64,000 bases of DNA from Flavobacterium aestivum (GTDB lineage: Bacteria > Bacteroidota > Bacteroidia > Flavobacteriales > Flavobacteriaceae). The notes below the pieces were generated by a model, which worked only from the letters and a program-made list of their open reading frames with translations, was not told the DNA's origin and did no database searches. This document shows, piece by piece, positions 17,162 to 25,758 of this stretch (its first letter is position 1; each line of letters starts with the position of its first letter). The DNA lies in the NCBI RefSeq assembly GCF_026870175.2, contig NZ_CP113977.2, forward strand, positions 1,488,001 to 1,552,000, written 5' to 3'. The position numbers were made by a program, and so were the translations under genes.

Positions 17162-17541
17162 TGAAAGAAGTTTAGTAAGGTTATGAGGTTTATGAGTTTA
17201 GTCTGTTTTGTATAATTGTAACAAAAATACATTTTTGTGTGTAATTTTTTTTGAGGTCGATTAATTCTTTTTTGGGAAATAATTGAATCGTTTATTTAGC
17301 AGTTTGCTAGCGTGAGGGATTGCTTCACTATACATTTTATTTTCATAGGAGTTCAGTGAATTTCATTTGAAGCTAGCTACCTTGTAGCACGTATAGCCCG
17401 ACAGCATCCCGATAAAAAGGGGTGTCTACGCAAAGTGAGTTACCCTTTTTATCGGGATGGAGGCACGCCCAAATAAAAAAAGTTCCAGATTTCAAGCTGT
17501 GACACCTGAAACCTGAAACTTGAATTGAAATAAATAATATA
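17162..17541. other. gene-free region with a perfect 17-bp hairpin
   Basis: 380 bases between purT and the aminotransferase. The only strong structure is an inverted repeat: CATCCCGATAAAAAGGG (17405-17421) and CCCTTTTTATCGGGATG (17443-17459), perfect over 17 bases around a 21-base loop. No open frame, tRNA or recognisable RNA. The region upstream carries an imperfect GCTAGCTACC/TTGTAGC-type sequence but nothing I can name. Confidence 0.7.
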
Positions 17542-18747
17542 TTAGGCTAGAATTTCTGTAAGCGAAACTGCTTCTTTGATTCTGCGTAATGCTTCTGTTA
17601 ATAATTCTTCGCTGGTTGCGTAAGAGAAACGGATGCAATTTGGGTTTCCAAAAGCGTCACCAGTTACGGTTGCAACGTTAGCTTCGGCAAGAAGATACAT
17701 AGAGAAATCATTAGCATCTTTGATTAATGTTCCTCTTAATGTTTTTCCGAAGAAAGATGAAACGTCTGGGAATACATAAAATGCACCTTCTGGAACGTTG
17801 ATTTTTACTCCTGGAATTTCTTTTAGTAATCCCACTACTAAATCTCTACGACCTTTGAAAGCGTCTACCATGTGATTCAATACAGATGGATCTGCATCTA
17901 CAGCTGTAATAGTAGCACGTTGAGCAATACTGTTGGCTCCACTAGTTACTTGACCTTGAATTTTGATACATGCTTTTGCAATAAATTCTGGTGCTCCAAT
18001 ATAACCAATTCTCCATCCTGTCATAGCAAATGCTTTGGCAACTCCATTTACTGTTATTGTTTTTTCTAACATTCCCGGAATAGAAGCGATGCTGCAGAAA
18101 GTTCCTGAGAAATTGATGTGCTCATAAATTTCGTCTGAAACTACATATACGTGTGGGTATTTTTCTAAAACTTTAGCAAGAGCAGTTAGTTCTTCTCTGT
18201 TGTAAACCGATCCACTTGGGTTACAAGGAGAACTGAACCACATCATTTTTGTTTTTGGTGTGATGGCTGCCTCTAATTGTTCTGGAGTGATTTTAAAATC
18301 AGTTTCTACAGAAGTTGGAACTTCTACAGGAACTCCTCCTGATAATTTTATGATTTCGAAATAACTTACCCAGTATGGTGCTGGCAAAATAACTTCGTCA
18401 CCATCATTAAGCATTACTTGTGCAATGTTATATAATGATTGTTTGGCTCCTGTTGAAACCACAATTTGTGATGGTTTGTAATCTAAATCGTTGTCTCTTT
18501 TGAATTTTCTGCAAATTGCTTCTTTCAATTCTGCATAACCTTCTACTGGAGAATATGTGCTGTAGTTTTCATCGATTGCGCGTTTTGCAGCTTCTTTGAT
18601 GAAATCTGGGGTATTAAAGTCTGGTTCTCCTAAGCTTAAACTGATAATGTCTTTTCCTTGCGCTTTTAATTCTCTTGCCAATGCAGCCATCGCTAATGTT
18701 TGCGATGTAGCTAGATTGTTAATTCTGTCTGAAAGTGGATTGCTCAT
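17542..18747 (-). CDS. class I pyridoxal-phosphate aminotransferase (aspartate aminotransferase type)
   Basis: 401 residues of the aspartate aminotransferase Ib group. Visible: SLGEPDFNTPDFIKEAA near the start, YSPVEGYAELKEAI, STGAKQSLYN cofactor loop, FSSPCNPSGSVYNREEL with the family NPSG, VSDEIYEHI with the Asp of the PLP ring, and TVNGVAKAFAMTGWRIGY containing the Schiff-base Lys. C-terminal CIRFSYATSEE has the carboxylate-binding Arg. Such enzymes act on aspartate and often on glutamate-prephenate too; the precise substrate cannot be told. Confidence 0.93.
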   Translation of the reverse strand: MSNPLSDRINNLATSQTLAMAALARELKAQGKDIISLSLGEPDFNTPDFIKEAAKRAIDENYSTYSPVEGYAELKEAICRKFKRDNDLDYKPSQIVVSTGAKQSLYNIAQVMLNDGDEVILPAPYWVSYFEIIKLSGGVPVEVPTSVETDFKITPEQLEAAITPKTKMMWFSSPCNPSGSVYNREELTALAKVLEKYPHVYVVSDEIYEHINFSGTFCSIASIPGMLEKTITVNGVAKAFAMTGWRIGYIGAPEFIAKACIKIQGQVTSGANSIAQRATITAVDADPSVLNHMVDAFKGRRDLVVGLLKEIPGVKINVPEGAFYVFPDVSSFFGKTLRGTLIKDANDFSMYLLAEANVATVTGDAFGNPNCIRFSYATSEELLTEALRRIKEAVSLTEILA

Positions 18748-18789
18748 TAAAATATGATTTTTTTTGGTTTATTCTTTTTTAGGTAATTA

Positions 18790-19881
18790 TTATAATGCAG
18801 GTTTTAGTCCCAGTGTTTTTAAATGTTTAAAGTGCGCAACTACGGCAGCAGTCATTGTTTTGTATTCGTAATAAGGTAATTGGCATTCTTTTGCCGTTTC
18901 TTTTACAATTTTTGCAATTTTACCATAATGCACATGGCTAATGTGAGGGAAAATATGGTGCTCGATTTGGTGGTTTAATCCTCCGGTGTACCAGTTTACA
19001 ATTTTGTTTTTTGGAGCAAAATTAACTGTAGTAAACAATTGGTGAATAGCCCAGGTGTTTTCCATTTCACCAGTTTCATTTGGTTGAGGGTTAGCTGCTT
19101 CATCTACTACGTGTGCCAATTGAAATACAATACTCAAAATTAATCCTGCAGTATAATGCATTACAAAAAAACCAACAAGCACTTTCCACCAAGTGATACC
19201 AATTAGCATTGGTAAAACAATCCAAATGGCTAGATAAATTATTTTGGTGATGATTAATGTTGTCCAAAGTACTTTTGGGCTTTTTGGTTCACCGTAAGAT
19301 AGTTTTCTTTTTAGATAACTGCGCATTTGCTTGAAGTCGGTGGTGATGGCCCAGTTGAAAGTCAATAAACCGTATAAAAACACAGCGTAATATTGTTGGA
19401 ATTTATGAAATTTTCGCCATTTCGCTTCTTTAGAGAAGCGCATGATTCTTCCAGCTTCTAAGTCCTCATCGTGACCAATGATGTTAGTGTAAGTATGGTG
19501 TAAAACATTATGTTGTACTTGCCAGTTATGAACGTTTCCGGCTAATACGTATATAGTACTCCCCATTAATTTATTAACCCAGCTTTTGTTAGAGTAAGAT
19601 CCGTGGTTGGCATCATGCATAACATTCATTCCAATTCCGGCCATTCCAATTCCCATAACAATGGTCAATAGGAGATGAGCCCAAAAAGGCATGTCAAGAG
19701 TGAGTATCAAAAAATATGGAACAAGAAAAACGGTAAAAAGTATTACAGTTTTTAAATGAATTTTCCAGTTTCCGGTTTTTTCTATATTATTTTCTTTAAA
19801 ATAACTGTTTACTCGAGAGTTAAGCGTTCTGAAAAACTTTAGATTATCCTGTTTTGCAAATGTAGGTGCGGTATTGTTCAT
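18790..19881 (-). CDS. membrane fatty-acid desaturase
   Basis: Di-iron integral-membrane desaturase that inserts double bonds in acyl chains, tuning membrane fluidity. Three histidine boxes are visible: HDANHGS, HNVLHHT and HQIEHH, the last with the Q of front-end type enzymes. Several TM helices (VILFTVFLVPYFLILTLDMPFWAHLLL, IGMAGIGMNVM, IIYLAIWIVLPMLIGI, FFVMHYTAGLILSIVFQLAHVV). The frame begins at 19932, but MNNTAPTFAK at 19881 is the likely start; the longer start would reach into rsmG's leader. 363 residues. Regiochemistry is not known. Confidence 0.93.
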   Translation of the reverse strand: MNNTAPTFAKQDNLKFFRTLNSRVNSYFKENNIEKTGNWKIHLKTVILFTVFLVPYFLILTLDMPFWAHLLLTIVMGIGMAGIGMNVMHDANHGSYSNKSWVNKLMGSTIYVLAGNVHNWQVQHNVLHHTYTNIIGHDEDLEAGRIMRFSKEAKWRKFHKFQQYYAVFLYGLLTFNWAITTDFKQMRSYLKRKLSYGEPKSPKVLWTTLIITKIIYLAIWIVLPMLIGITWWKVLVGFFVMHYTAGLILSIVFQLAHVVDEAANPQPNETGEMENTWAIHQLFTTVNFAPKNKIVNWYTGGLNHQIEHHIFPHISHVHYGKIAKIVKETAKECQLPYYEYKTMTAAVVAHFKHLKTLGLKPAL

Positions 19882-19899
19882 ATGTTTTTTGAATATTGG

Positions 19900-19907
19900 C
19901 AAAGGTA
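19900..19907 (-). promoter_or_regulatory. candidate -7 element for the desaturase gene
   Basis: Read on the minus strand this is TACCTTTG, a match to TAnnTTTG, 19 bases before the ATG. The matching upstream TTTG is not clear. Confidence 0.4.
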
Positions 19908-19964
19908 ACCAATATAAATTTTCAATATACAATATTGAGTTAAATATTTATGAGTTAAAAGCAG

Positions 19965-19972
19965 TACTTTTG
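19965..19972 (+). promoter_or_regulatory. candidate -7 element for rsmG
   Basis: TACTTTTG matches TAnnTTTG and lies 15 bases before the rsmG ATG at 19988. No clean TTTG at the expected distance upstream. Confidence 0.35.
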
Positions 19973-19987
19973 TTAAAAATTTTTAAG

Positions 19988-20617
19988 ATGGATGAGATTC
20001 TAAAGTATTTTCCTAACCTGTCTGATAATCAGATAGAACAGTTTCAAAAATTGGATTTTTTATACCACGATTGGAATGAAAAAATCAATGTGATTTCCCG
20101 TAAAGACATTGATTCCTTGTATACTAAACACATATTGCATTCTTTGGCTATAGCCAAAGTAAATAAGTTTGAACCTGGAACTTATGTTTTGGATGTAGGA
20201 ACTGGTGGAGGATTTCCCGGGATTCCATTGGCGATACTTTTCCCTGAGACCCGTTTTTATTTGATAGATGTTATTGCCAAAAAGATCAAAGTGGTTAAAG
20301 CAGTTGCCGAAGCATTAGAACTAAAAAATGTAAAAGCGGAACAAATTCGTGCCGAAAATGTAAAAGGCGATTTCGATTTCATTGTAAGTCGTGCGGTAAC
20401 CAATATGCCTGATTTTGTTTCTTGGATAAAAACTAAAATCAAGAAGCAAAACAAACACGAATTGAAAAATGGTATTCTTTATCTAAAGGGAGGTGACTTA
20501 ACAGAGGAGTTAAAAGATTTTCCTAAAGCAACTGAGTATAATATTTCAGATTTCTTTGAAGATGAGTTTTTTGAAACTAAAAAAGTAGTGCATCTGCCAT
20601 TGAAATTTGTGGTTTAA
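19988..20617 (+). CDS. rsmG: 16S rRNA (guanine-527-N7)-methyltransferase
   Basis: SAM-dependent enzyme that methylates G527 of 16S rRNA; its loss gives low-level streptomycin resistance in many bacteria. Visible: LYHDWNEKINVISRKD and the SAM-binding VLDVGTGGGFPGIPLAILFP, then LIDVIAKKIKVV and IVSRAVTNMPDFVSW. 209 residues fits the family. The open frame extends to 19874, but the ATG at 19988 (MDEILKYFPNL) fits the family N-terminus. Divergent from the desaturase. Confidence 0.95.
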   Translation: MDEILKYFPNLSDNQIEQFQKLDFLYHDWNEKINVISRKDIDSLYTKHILHSLAIAKVNKFEPGTYVLDVGTGGGFPGIPLAILFPETRFYLIDVIAKKIKVVKAVAEALELKNVKAEQIRAENVKGDFDFIVSRAVTNMPDFVSWIKTKIKKQNKHELKNGILYLKGGDLTEELKDFPKATEYNISDFFEDEFFETKKVVHLPLKFVV

Positions 20618-20639
20618 ACCAATATCTTCAGACATACAT

Positions 20640-20686
20640 AAAAAAGCTTAAGGATTCTAATTGTCTTGAATTCTTGAGATTTTTTA
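20640..20686. terminator. bidirectional terminator between rsmG and the LytTR gene
   Basis: AAAAAAGCTTAAGGATTC and GAATTCTTGAGATTTTTT form an interrupted stem with A and T runs on both sides, as expected between convergent genes. Confidence 0.6.
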
Positions 20687-21382
20687 TTTAAGACCTTTCA
20701 AATAATCGAACCAAACTTCTTTGTAGCTACTTCCAATTGGGATTTCTACTGCGTTTATTTCTACTTCATTTTTGGAATAGGCAGTCAGTTTTTTTGTTTG
20801 AATGATAAAAGAACGATGGATTCGGATAAAATTGGAATCCAGCACTTTTTCGAAAGCAGAAATGTTTTGCTTGAGATGATGTGATTTCCCATTTTCGAGA
20901 TGAATGGTAATATAATCCTTGAGACTTTCGATGAATAAAATGGAGTCGAAAACGATCTTGATATTCTTACTGCCGGAAGATACAAATATGTGATCTTCGT
21001 TAGTTGAGTTTTCAGGTGCTTTCGGAATTTGTAATTGCTTGAACTTTTCTATAGAAACAAAAAAACGATCAAAAGTCAAGGGTTTCAAGAGATAATCAAT
21101 CACATTGAGCTCGTAACCTTCTAATGCATATTCTCTGTAGGCCGTTGTAAAAATTACTTTAGGCGGATTTTTTAGTTTTTTCAGGAAATCGTTTCCTTTG
21201 AGTAATGGCATTTCAATATCCAGAAACATCAAATCTATCGTATTCGATTCTAAGAAAGTATACGCTTTCAAGGCATTTTCAAAAGAAGCAACCAATTCGA
21301 AATTATCGAAATGGGCTAAATGTGATGCGATTAATTCTCTTGCCAAAGGCTCGTCGTCAACGATGATGCATTTGTATTTCAT
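20684..21382 (-). CDS. LytTR family response regulator
   Basis: 232 residues: receiver domain (VDDEPLAREL, phospho-acceptor Asp55 in LMFLDIEMPL, Lys in YLLKPL) and a LytTR DNA-binding domain from about 130 (IFVSSGSKNIKIVF, FIRIHRSFIIQTKKLTAYSKNEVEI). Part of a same-strand set with an alpha/beta-hydrolase and a LytS-type kinase at 22.6 kb. The kinase, hydrolase and regulator are collinear, so this regulator is its likely partner. Confidence 0.93.
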   Translation of the reverse strand: MKYKCIIVDDEPLARELIASHLAHFDNFELVASFENALKAYTFLESNTIDLMFLDIEMPLLKGNDFLKKLKNPPKVIFTTAYREYALEGYELNVIDYLLKPLTFDRFFVSIEKFKQLQIPKAPENSTNEDHIFVSSGSKNIKIVFDSILFIESLKDYITIHLENGKSHHLKQNISAFEKVLDSNFIRIHRSFIIQTKKLTAYSKNEVEINAVEIPIGSSYKEVWFDYLKGLK

Positions 21383-21418
21383 TCAAAAAGGGATAAGTGT
21401 TTTTTAAATTCTAAAAAT

Positions 21419-22594
21419 CTAATTTAAAGGTTTTGCGTTGTCTTTTGTAATTCTTTCCAAAACTTCTTTTCCATTTTTATTTTCAGGGTTTAACTCAATC
21501 GATTTTTTATACATTTTAATAGCTTCTTCTTTTTGATCTGTTTTTAAAAGAGCTTCGCCATAACTATCATAAACATTTGCGCTTGAAGGATTCATGAGCA
21601 TATTAAGTTTGAAAACTTCGGTAGCTTTTTGGTTTTCGTTTTTCCCTAATAATTGATAACCCCAAGTATTCAAATCATCTTCAGAATTATTAAAAGCCAG
21701 AACTTCAGCTTTTTCGTCGTTACAAGCCGTTATTGAGTATTGTAAAGCACGTTCTAAAATTTCAGCTTTTTGTTTAGAAGTATTGGCATACAATTTTGCA
21801 ATTGAATTGATTACTAAAGGTGGATTACCCATCCAAATGCCATGGCCGCAATCATTTGCAGTAATGCCTGTAACGTTCGGATTATTGGCTACATATTTTT
21901 TATGACATTCTTTCCAACGTTCGATTTCTTCGGTTGTTTTTAAGAAAGGAATTCCGTTAACAAAATCAACAACCGGAATGTTTTGAGAGATTTTTATTTT
22001 ACTCATTATTTTGACGGTTTCAATAATTGTAGCCGCCATATAATAGATTCCTTTATTGTTTTTCTTCCATTCTGGGATAAGTTTGTCTTGAGTAGCAACT
22101 ACTTTTTCAATGTATCCATCTTCATAATAATTATGGTTAACATCAATTAAAACAATTCCTTTAACTAGTTTAGGATGTCTTGAGGCGTAAAGAGCAGAAA
22201 GATACCCGCCATAAGAATGTGAAACGAGTACAATTTCTTTATCATACCCCAATTTTTTTAATCCAATTTCTAAATCTTCAATACTACTAATGATACCGTG
22301 TTTTGCATCATCAGTTTGTAATGTGTCAATTGTACTCGTACCAAAGCCAGCTCGGTCATAAGTAATCAGAGTAGCATTTGTTATTTTAGAAGTTTGATCT
22401 AATAATGAATTCCAAACAGTTCCATTATTTCCACCTCCAGCATCAAATAGAATTGGGGTTCCTTTTCCTTTTACAATCTTGAAATGGATTTTGTGATTTC
22501 CAACATCTACTAAAGTATCAATGGCTTTAGATTGGCTATTTGCCTTAATAAAAGCGCAGAAAATGAAAACACTAATTAAGATTTTTTGTTTCAT
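21419..22594 (-). CDS. exported alpha/beta-hydrolase with C-terminal TPR repeats
   Basis: 391 residues from the ATG at 22594 (MKQKILISVFIFCAFIKANS, a clear signal peptide; the longer frame to 22666 adds a segment overlapping the kinase gene). Visible: oxyanion segment GKGTPILFDAGGGNNGTVW, nucleophile elbow LVSHSYGGYLSAL, and ANDCGHGIW with a His, then two TPR-like helix pairs near the end (NVYDSYGEALLKTDQKEEAIKMYKKS). The TPR tail is unusual for a small alpha/beta-hydrolase. Lies between the LytTR regulator and LytS kinase genes. Substrate unknown. Confidence 0.85.
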   Translation of the reverse strand: MKQKILISVFIFCAFIKANSQSKAIDTLVDVGNHKIHFKIVKGKGTPILFDAGGGNNGTVWNSLLDQTSKITNATLITYDRAGFGTSTIDTLQTDDAKHGIISSIEDLEIGLKKLGYDKEIVLVSHSYGGYLSALYASRHPKLVKGIVLIDVNHNYYEDGYIEKVVATQDKLIPEWKKNNKGIYYMAATIIETVKIMSKIKISQNIPVVDFVNGIPFLKTTEEIERWKECHKKYVANNPNVTGITANDCGHGIWMGNPPLVINSIAKLYANTSKQKAEILERALQYSITACNDEKAEVLAFNNSEDDLNTWGYQLLGKNENQKATEVFKLNMLMNPSSANVYDSYGEALLKTDQKEEAIKMYKKSIELNPENKNGKEVLERITKDNAKPLN

Positions 22595-22643
22595 GGGATT
22601 CGCTTGATGATTATTTTTTTCGAAAGTAAATGGATTTAAAATG

Positions 22644-23696
22644 CTAAAGATTAAGACAAAGTTCAATCTTGAATTTTGTTTGAGTTTCTTCTATTTCCAA
22701 TTGATGTTTATTGGGATACAATAAATTCAGTTGTTTTCGAACGTTTTCGAGTCCTATTTTTGATTTATCTGATTTTTCCCCTGTTTCATTTTGCGGTTTT
22801 GTATTAGCGATTCTAAAAACAATTTCTTGTTTCTTTGTCTGTAAATCTATTTGAATTACTGCTTTTTCCGTTTCATTGACTACACCATGTTTAAAAGCAT
22901 TTTCTAAAAAAGACAACAGAATCAATGGCGAAATTTTACTGTCTTCGTGAATGTCTTTCGTAAACGAGATGTCTAATCTGTTTTCATTATAGCGTAATTT
23001 TTCTAATGAAATATAGTTTTCCAATAGATTGATTTCTTTTTTTATACATACAAAATCATCATTGCAACGGTACAAAACAAAGTCCAATATTTCCGACAGC
23101 TTAGCAATTATTTCGGGAGCTTTGTCGTCTTTTTTGAGTGTCAAAGCATAAAGATTGTTTAAGGTATTGAATAAAAAATGAGGATTCAGTTGGTTTTTTA
23201 ATACTTTGAGTTCCATTGATTTTTTTTCTTCTTCCAGTTTCAAAAGACGTTGTTGTTTTCTGTTAAAGCTTACAAAACCCATTATAATAATTGGATATGT
23301 AATAAAGGAGAATTCTCTAAATATCAATTTAAAAGAAGTCAATCTTTCATGAATAGACATTTTATGCCCGAGCCAATCATCAAAAAAACCAGGGAATTTT
23401 GGCTCGAGATAGTAATACTTTAATGTCATTAAAAATGCAAAAACAAAATACAGCCAGCTGATGGAGGCCAGTATAAAAAGGATATGCTTTTTTTTGTTTA
23501 GCAAATTTGGGATAATCCAATAAATTAATCCGTAGGCCGCAATCGCTTGGGCAAAAATTTTGAAGCTATATATAAAAATAAAGGAGTAATATCCTGAATC
23601 CTCCGACTTGCCGTTGAGATATAATAGCATAAAGGATAACCAGAATAAACAATGGCTTGCAACTCTTTTTATGTCTATGTTTTTGAGAAAATTCAT
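22644..23696 (-). CDS. LytS/YehU-type sensor histidine kinase
   Basis: 350 residues from the ATG at 23696 (MNFLKNIDIKR), chosen over 23753 because the longer N-terminus is atypical. Four TM helices (about 10-160), then the His_kinase domain with phospho-acceptor NQLNPHFLFNTLNNLYAL and an HATPase end (LILLSFLENAFKHGV N box, KIGLENVRKQLNLLYP G box). Probably the partner of the LytTR regulator downstream. Confidence 0.92.
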   Translation of the reverse strand: MNFLKNIDIKRVASHCLFWLSFMLLYLNGKSEDSGYYSFIFIYSFKIFAQAIAAYGLIYWIIPNLLNKKKHILFILASISWLYFVFAFLMTLKYYYLEPKFPGFFDDWLGHKMSIHERLTSFKLIFREFSFITYPIIIMGFVSFNRKQQRLLKLEEEKKSMELKVLKNQLNPHFLFNTLNNLYALTLKKDDKAPEIIAKLSEILDFVLYRCNDDFVCIKKEINLLENYISLEKLRYNENRLDISFTKDIHEDSKISPLILLSFLENAFKHGVVNETEKAVIQIDLQTKKQEIVFRIANTKPQNETGEKSDKSKIGLENVRKQLNLLYPNKHQLEIEETQTKFKIELCLNL

Positions 23697-24002
23697 ATTG
23701 TGTTTTAGGAGGCGGCAAGTTAGCAAATTATCAAAGCATACTTCATTTAGCATGATGAATAATGGTTTTTAACTCCTGAAAACTATATTTAAGCCCATGA
23801 ATACAGGAATATTCAATAATTGATTCTTTGAATGCGGAAACAGCCTTTACAGTTGCGGACAAAAATAGGATGATGTTGTTCTATTACTTTGGCTAAAAAA
23901 ATAAACTATGGTAATCAAAATCATTTTACTATTTGTGTTATTGCTAGAAAGACTAGTGAAACAGAACTTGACTTAATAGTATCAAGAAGCAATTAAAAAC
24001 TA
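23697..24002. other. gene-free divergent promoter region
   Basis: 306 bases between the LytS-type kinase and the SMP-30-like gene, which point away from each other. I see no hairpin, RNA or coding frame worth naming. Confidence 0.5.
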
Positions 24003-25097
24003 ATGAATCAGAATATGAAATCAATTTTTAAAAATGTTATGGCTATCACTATGATAGTTTGTTCTCTAAATGTTTTTTCGCAGGAAGTAAAACAAGAAAT
24101 CGTTTGGAATGAAGCTTCCAGATCTATTAAGCCAACTTTGTTTGCTGATTTAGGAGAGACTTGTACAACACCAGACGGAATGGCTTTGGATAAAAAAGGG
24201 AATCTTTATTTATCCGTATTAAACCCTACTTCGTTTGAAAAAAATGGAGCTAAAATTTTAACCTTCGATAAAGATGACAAGCCTGTAATATGGTTTGATC
24301 AACTACCACTTCACCCAATCACGAAACGAGTGCATCCGATGGGAATGGAATTTGGGCCTGACGGAAATCTTTATTTAATGGATAACCAATTTTTTGCTGA
24401 TAAAGAAAATTTCTCCAGACTGATAAGAATTATAGTTGTAAACGGAAAGCCTAAAAACGCAGAAGTTCTGGCGGAAGGTTTCAACTTTGGGGAGGCAGTT
24501 AGATGGTACAAAAACCGAGTTTATATTACGGATGCTTTAGGCGAAAGCAAAAGAGAAAGTAGTATTTATACTTTTTCATTGGAAGAATTAAATGCTGGTA
24601 AAATAAATCTGGATAAAGAGACAAAGGAAAAATACTTGCTAAGCATGTTTACTTTGAAGCCTGAAATGAAGCGAAATTCAATTGGGATTGATGGAATAGC
24701 ATTTGATAGTAAAGGGAATTTGTATGCGGGGAATTTTGGTGATGGGGTGATTACAAAATTTGAATTCACTAAAGAAGGCAAAGTAAAATCTAAGAAAGTA
24801 GTTTTTGATTCTGATAAATTAAAATGTTGTGACGGCTTTTTTTATGACAAGGAAAGGAATTCTATTTTTATTGCTAATTATGACAACAACAGTGTTCATC
24901 AACTGGATTTAAATACCAATACAATCACTACAATTTGGGAAAATGACAACAATGATGGTGCAGACGGACAATTGGATAATCCTTGTGAAACCATCATTTA
25001 TAAAGGGAAGCTATTAGTAGTGAATTATGACACTTTTAAAGGACCAAAGAATACGGAAATAGATAATTTTCATACAATTTCTTGTTTTAAGCTTTAA
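24003..25097 (+). CDS. exported SMP-30/gluconolactonase-like beta-propeller protein
   Basis: 364 residues with a signal peptide (MNQNMKSIFKNVMAITMIVCSLNVFSQ; an ATG at 24015 would also serve). The mature part shows NHL/SMP-30-like blades: CTTPDGMALDKKGNLYLSV, HPMGMEFGPDGNLYLMDN, SIGIDGIAFDSKGNLYAGNFGDG, KCCDGFFYDKERNSIFIANY. These fit a six-bladed lactonase-type propeller. Followed on the same strand by an NTF2-like and a CocE-type gene, all with signal peptides; no common pathway could be deduced. Confidence 0.82.
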   Translation: MNQNMKSIFKNVMAITMIVCSLNVFSQEVKQEIVWNEASRSIKPTLFADLGETCTTPDGMALDKKGNLYLSVLNPTSFEKNGAKILTFDKDDKPVIWFDQLPLHPITKRVHPMGMEFGPDGNLYLMDNQFFADKENFSRLIRIIVVNGKPKNAEVLAEGFNFGEAVRWYKNRVYITDALGESKRESSIYTFSLEELNAGKINLDKETKEKYLLSMFTLKPEMKRNSIGIDGIAFDSKGNLYAGNFGDGVITKFEFTKEGKVKSKKVVFDSDKLKCCDGFFYDKERNSIFIANYDNNSVHQLDLNTNTITTIWENDNNDGADGQLDNPCETIIYKGKLLVVNYDTFKGPKNTEIDNFHTISCFKL

Positions 25098-25204
25098 ATT
25101 GCCGAATATTGTAATAAAATACTTGATATATCGTTGAGTAATAGTTTAAATTCGAATCATTTTAAGTAAATCAGATAACACTAAAAACAAATACCAAATC
25201 AATT

Positions 25205-25648
25205 ATGACAAAGACAACACTATTATTTATTTTGCTTACAATCAGTACGCTAACGTTTGGGCAAACTAAAACCGAAGAAGATGCAATTAAAGCTGTTATT
25301 GAAAACGCTTATATAGGTGGCATACACAATGGAGGCCCAATAGAAGACATAAGAAAAGGTTTTCATCCTTCATTCAAAATGTTAAGCTTGGTGAATAATG
25401 ATATTTCGCAACTTACATTAGAGGATTGGATAACAAGAATAGAAAACGGACGAAAACAAAATGCTGAAAAACCAACAACAAAAGCGGTATGTGAGTATGT
25501 AAATATAACTATCTCAGGAAATGTTGCAACAGTAGTTTTGAATTTATTAAAAAATGAAAAGAAAATTTTTACTGATCATATGATACTCTATAAATTTTCC
25601 GAAGGTTGGAGAATTGTTTCAAAAGCATATTATAAAGTACCCCAATAA
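25205..25648 (+). CDS. exported NTF2-like (lumazine-binding type) protein
   Basis: 147 residues: signal peptide (MTKTTLLFILLTISTLTFG), then a cone-shaped NTF2-like fold. Visible: EEDAIKAVIENAYIGGIHNGG, IRKGFHPSFKML, NVATVVLNLLKNEKKIFTDHMILYKFSEGWRIVSKAYYK. The last segment is characteristic of the putative lumazine-binding (Lumazine_bd_2) group. Family function is generally unknown. Same strand and 107 bases after the propeller gene. Confidence 0.8.
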   Translation: MTKTTLLFILLTISTLTFGQTKTEEDAIKAVIENAYIGGIHNGGPIEDIRKGFHPSFKMLSLVNNDISQLTLEDWITRIENGRKQNAEKPTTKAVCEYVNITISGNVATVVLNLLKNEKKIFTDHMILYKFSEGWRIVSKAYYKVPQ

Positions 25649-25758
25649 CCAAGAATCAAAATACTGCAGATAACAAATGAGCTTCGACAAATGACTATAA
25701 GAGAAACTTGAAAATTACACTGGACTTTTTCAAAATTTAAGACCTAAAAAACTATTCA

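Noticed and set aside
17542..18747. Naming the aminotransferase aspC
   Set aside because: The class Ib group has several substrate types; the sequence alone does not separate aspartate from aromatic or prephenate use.
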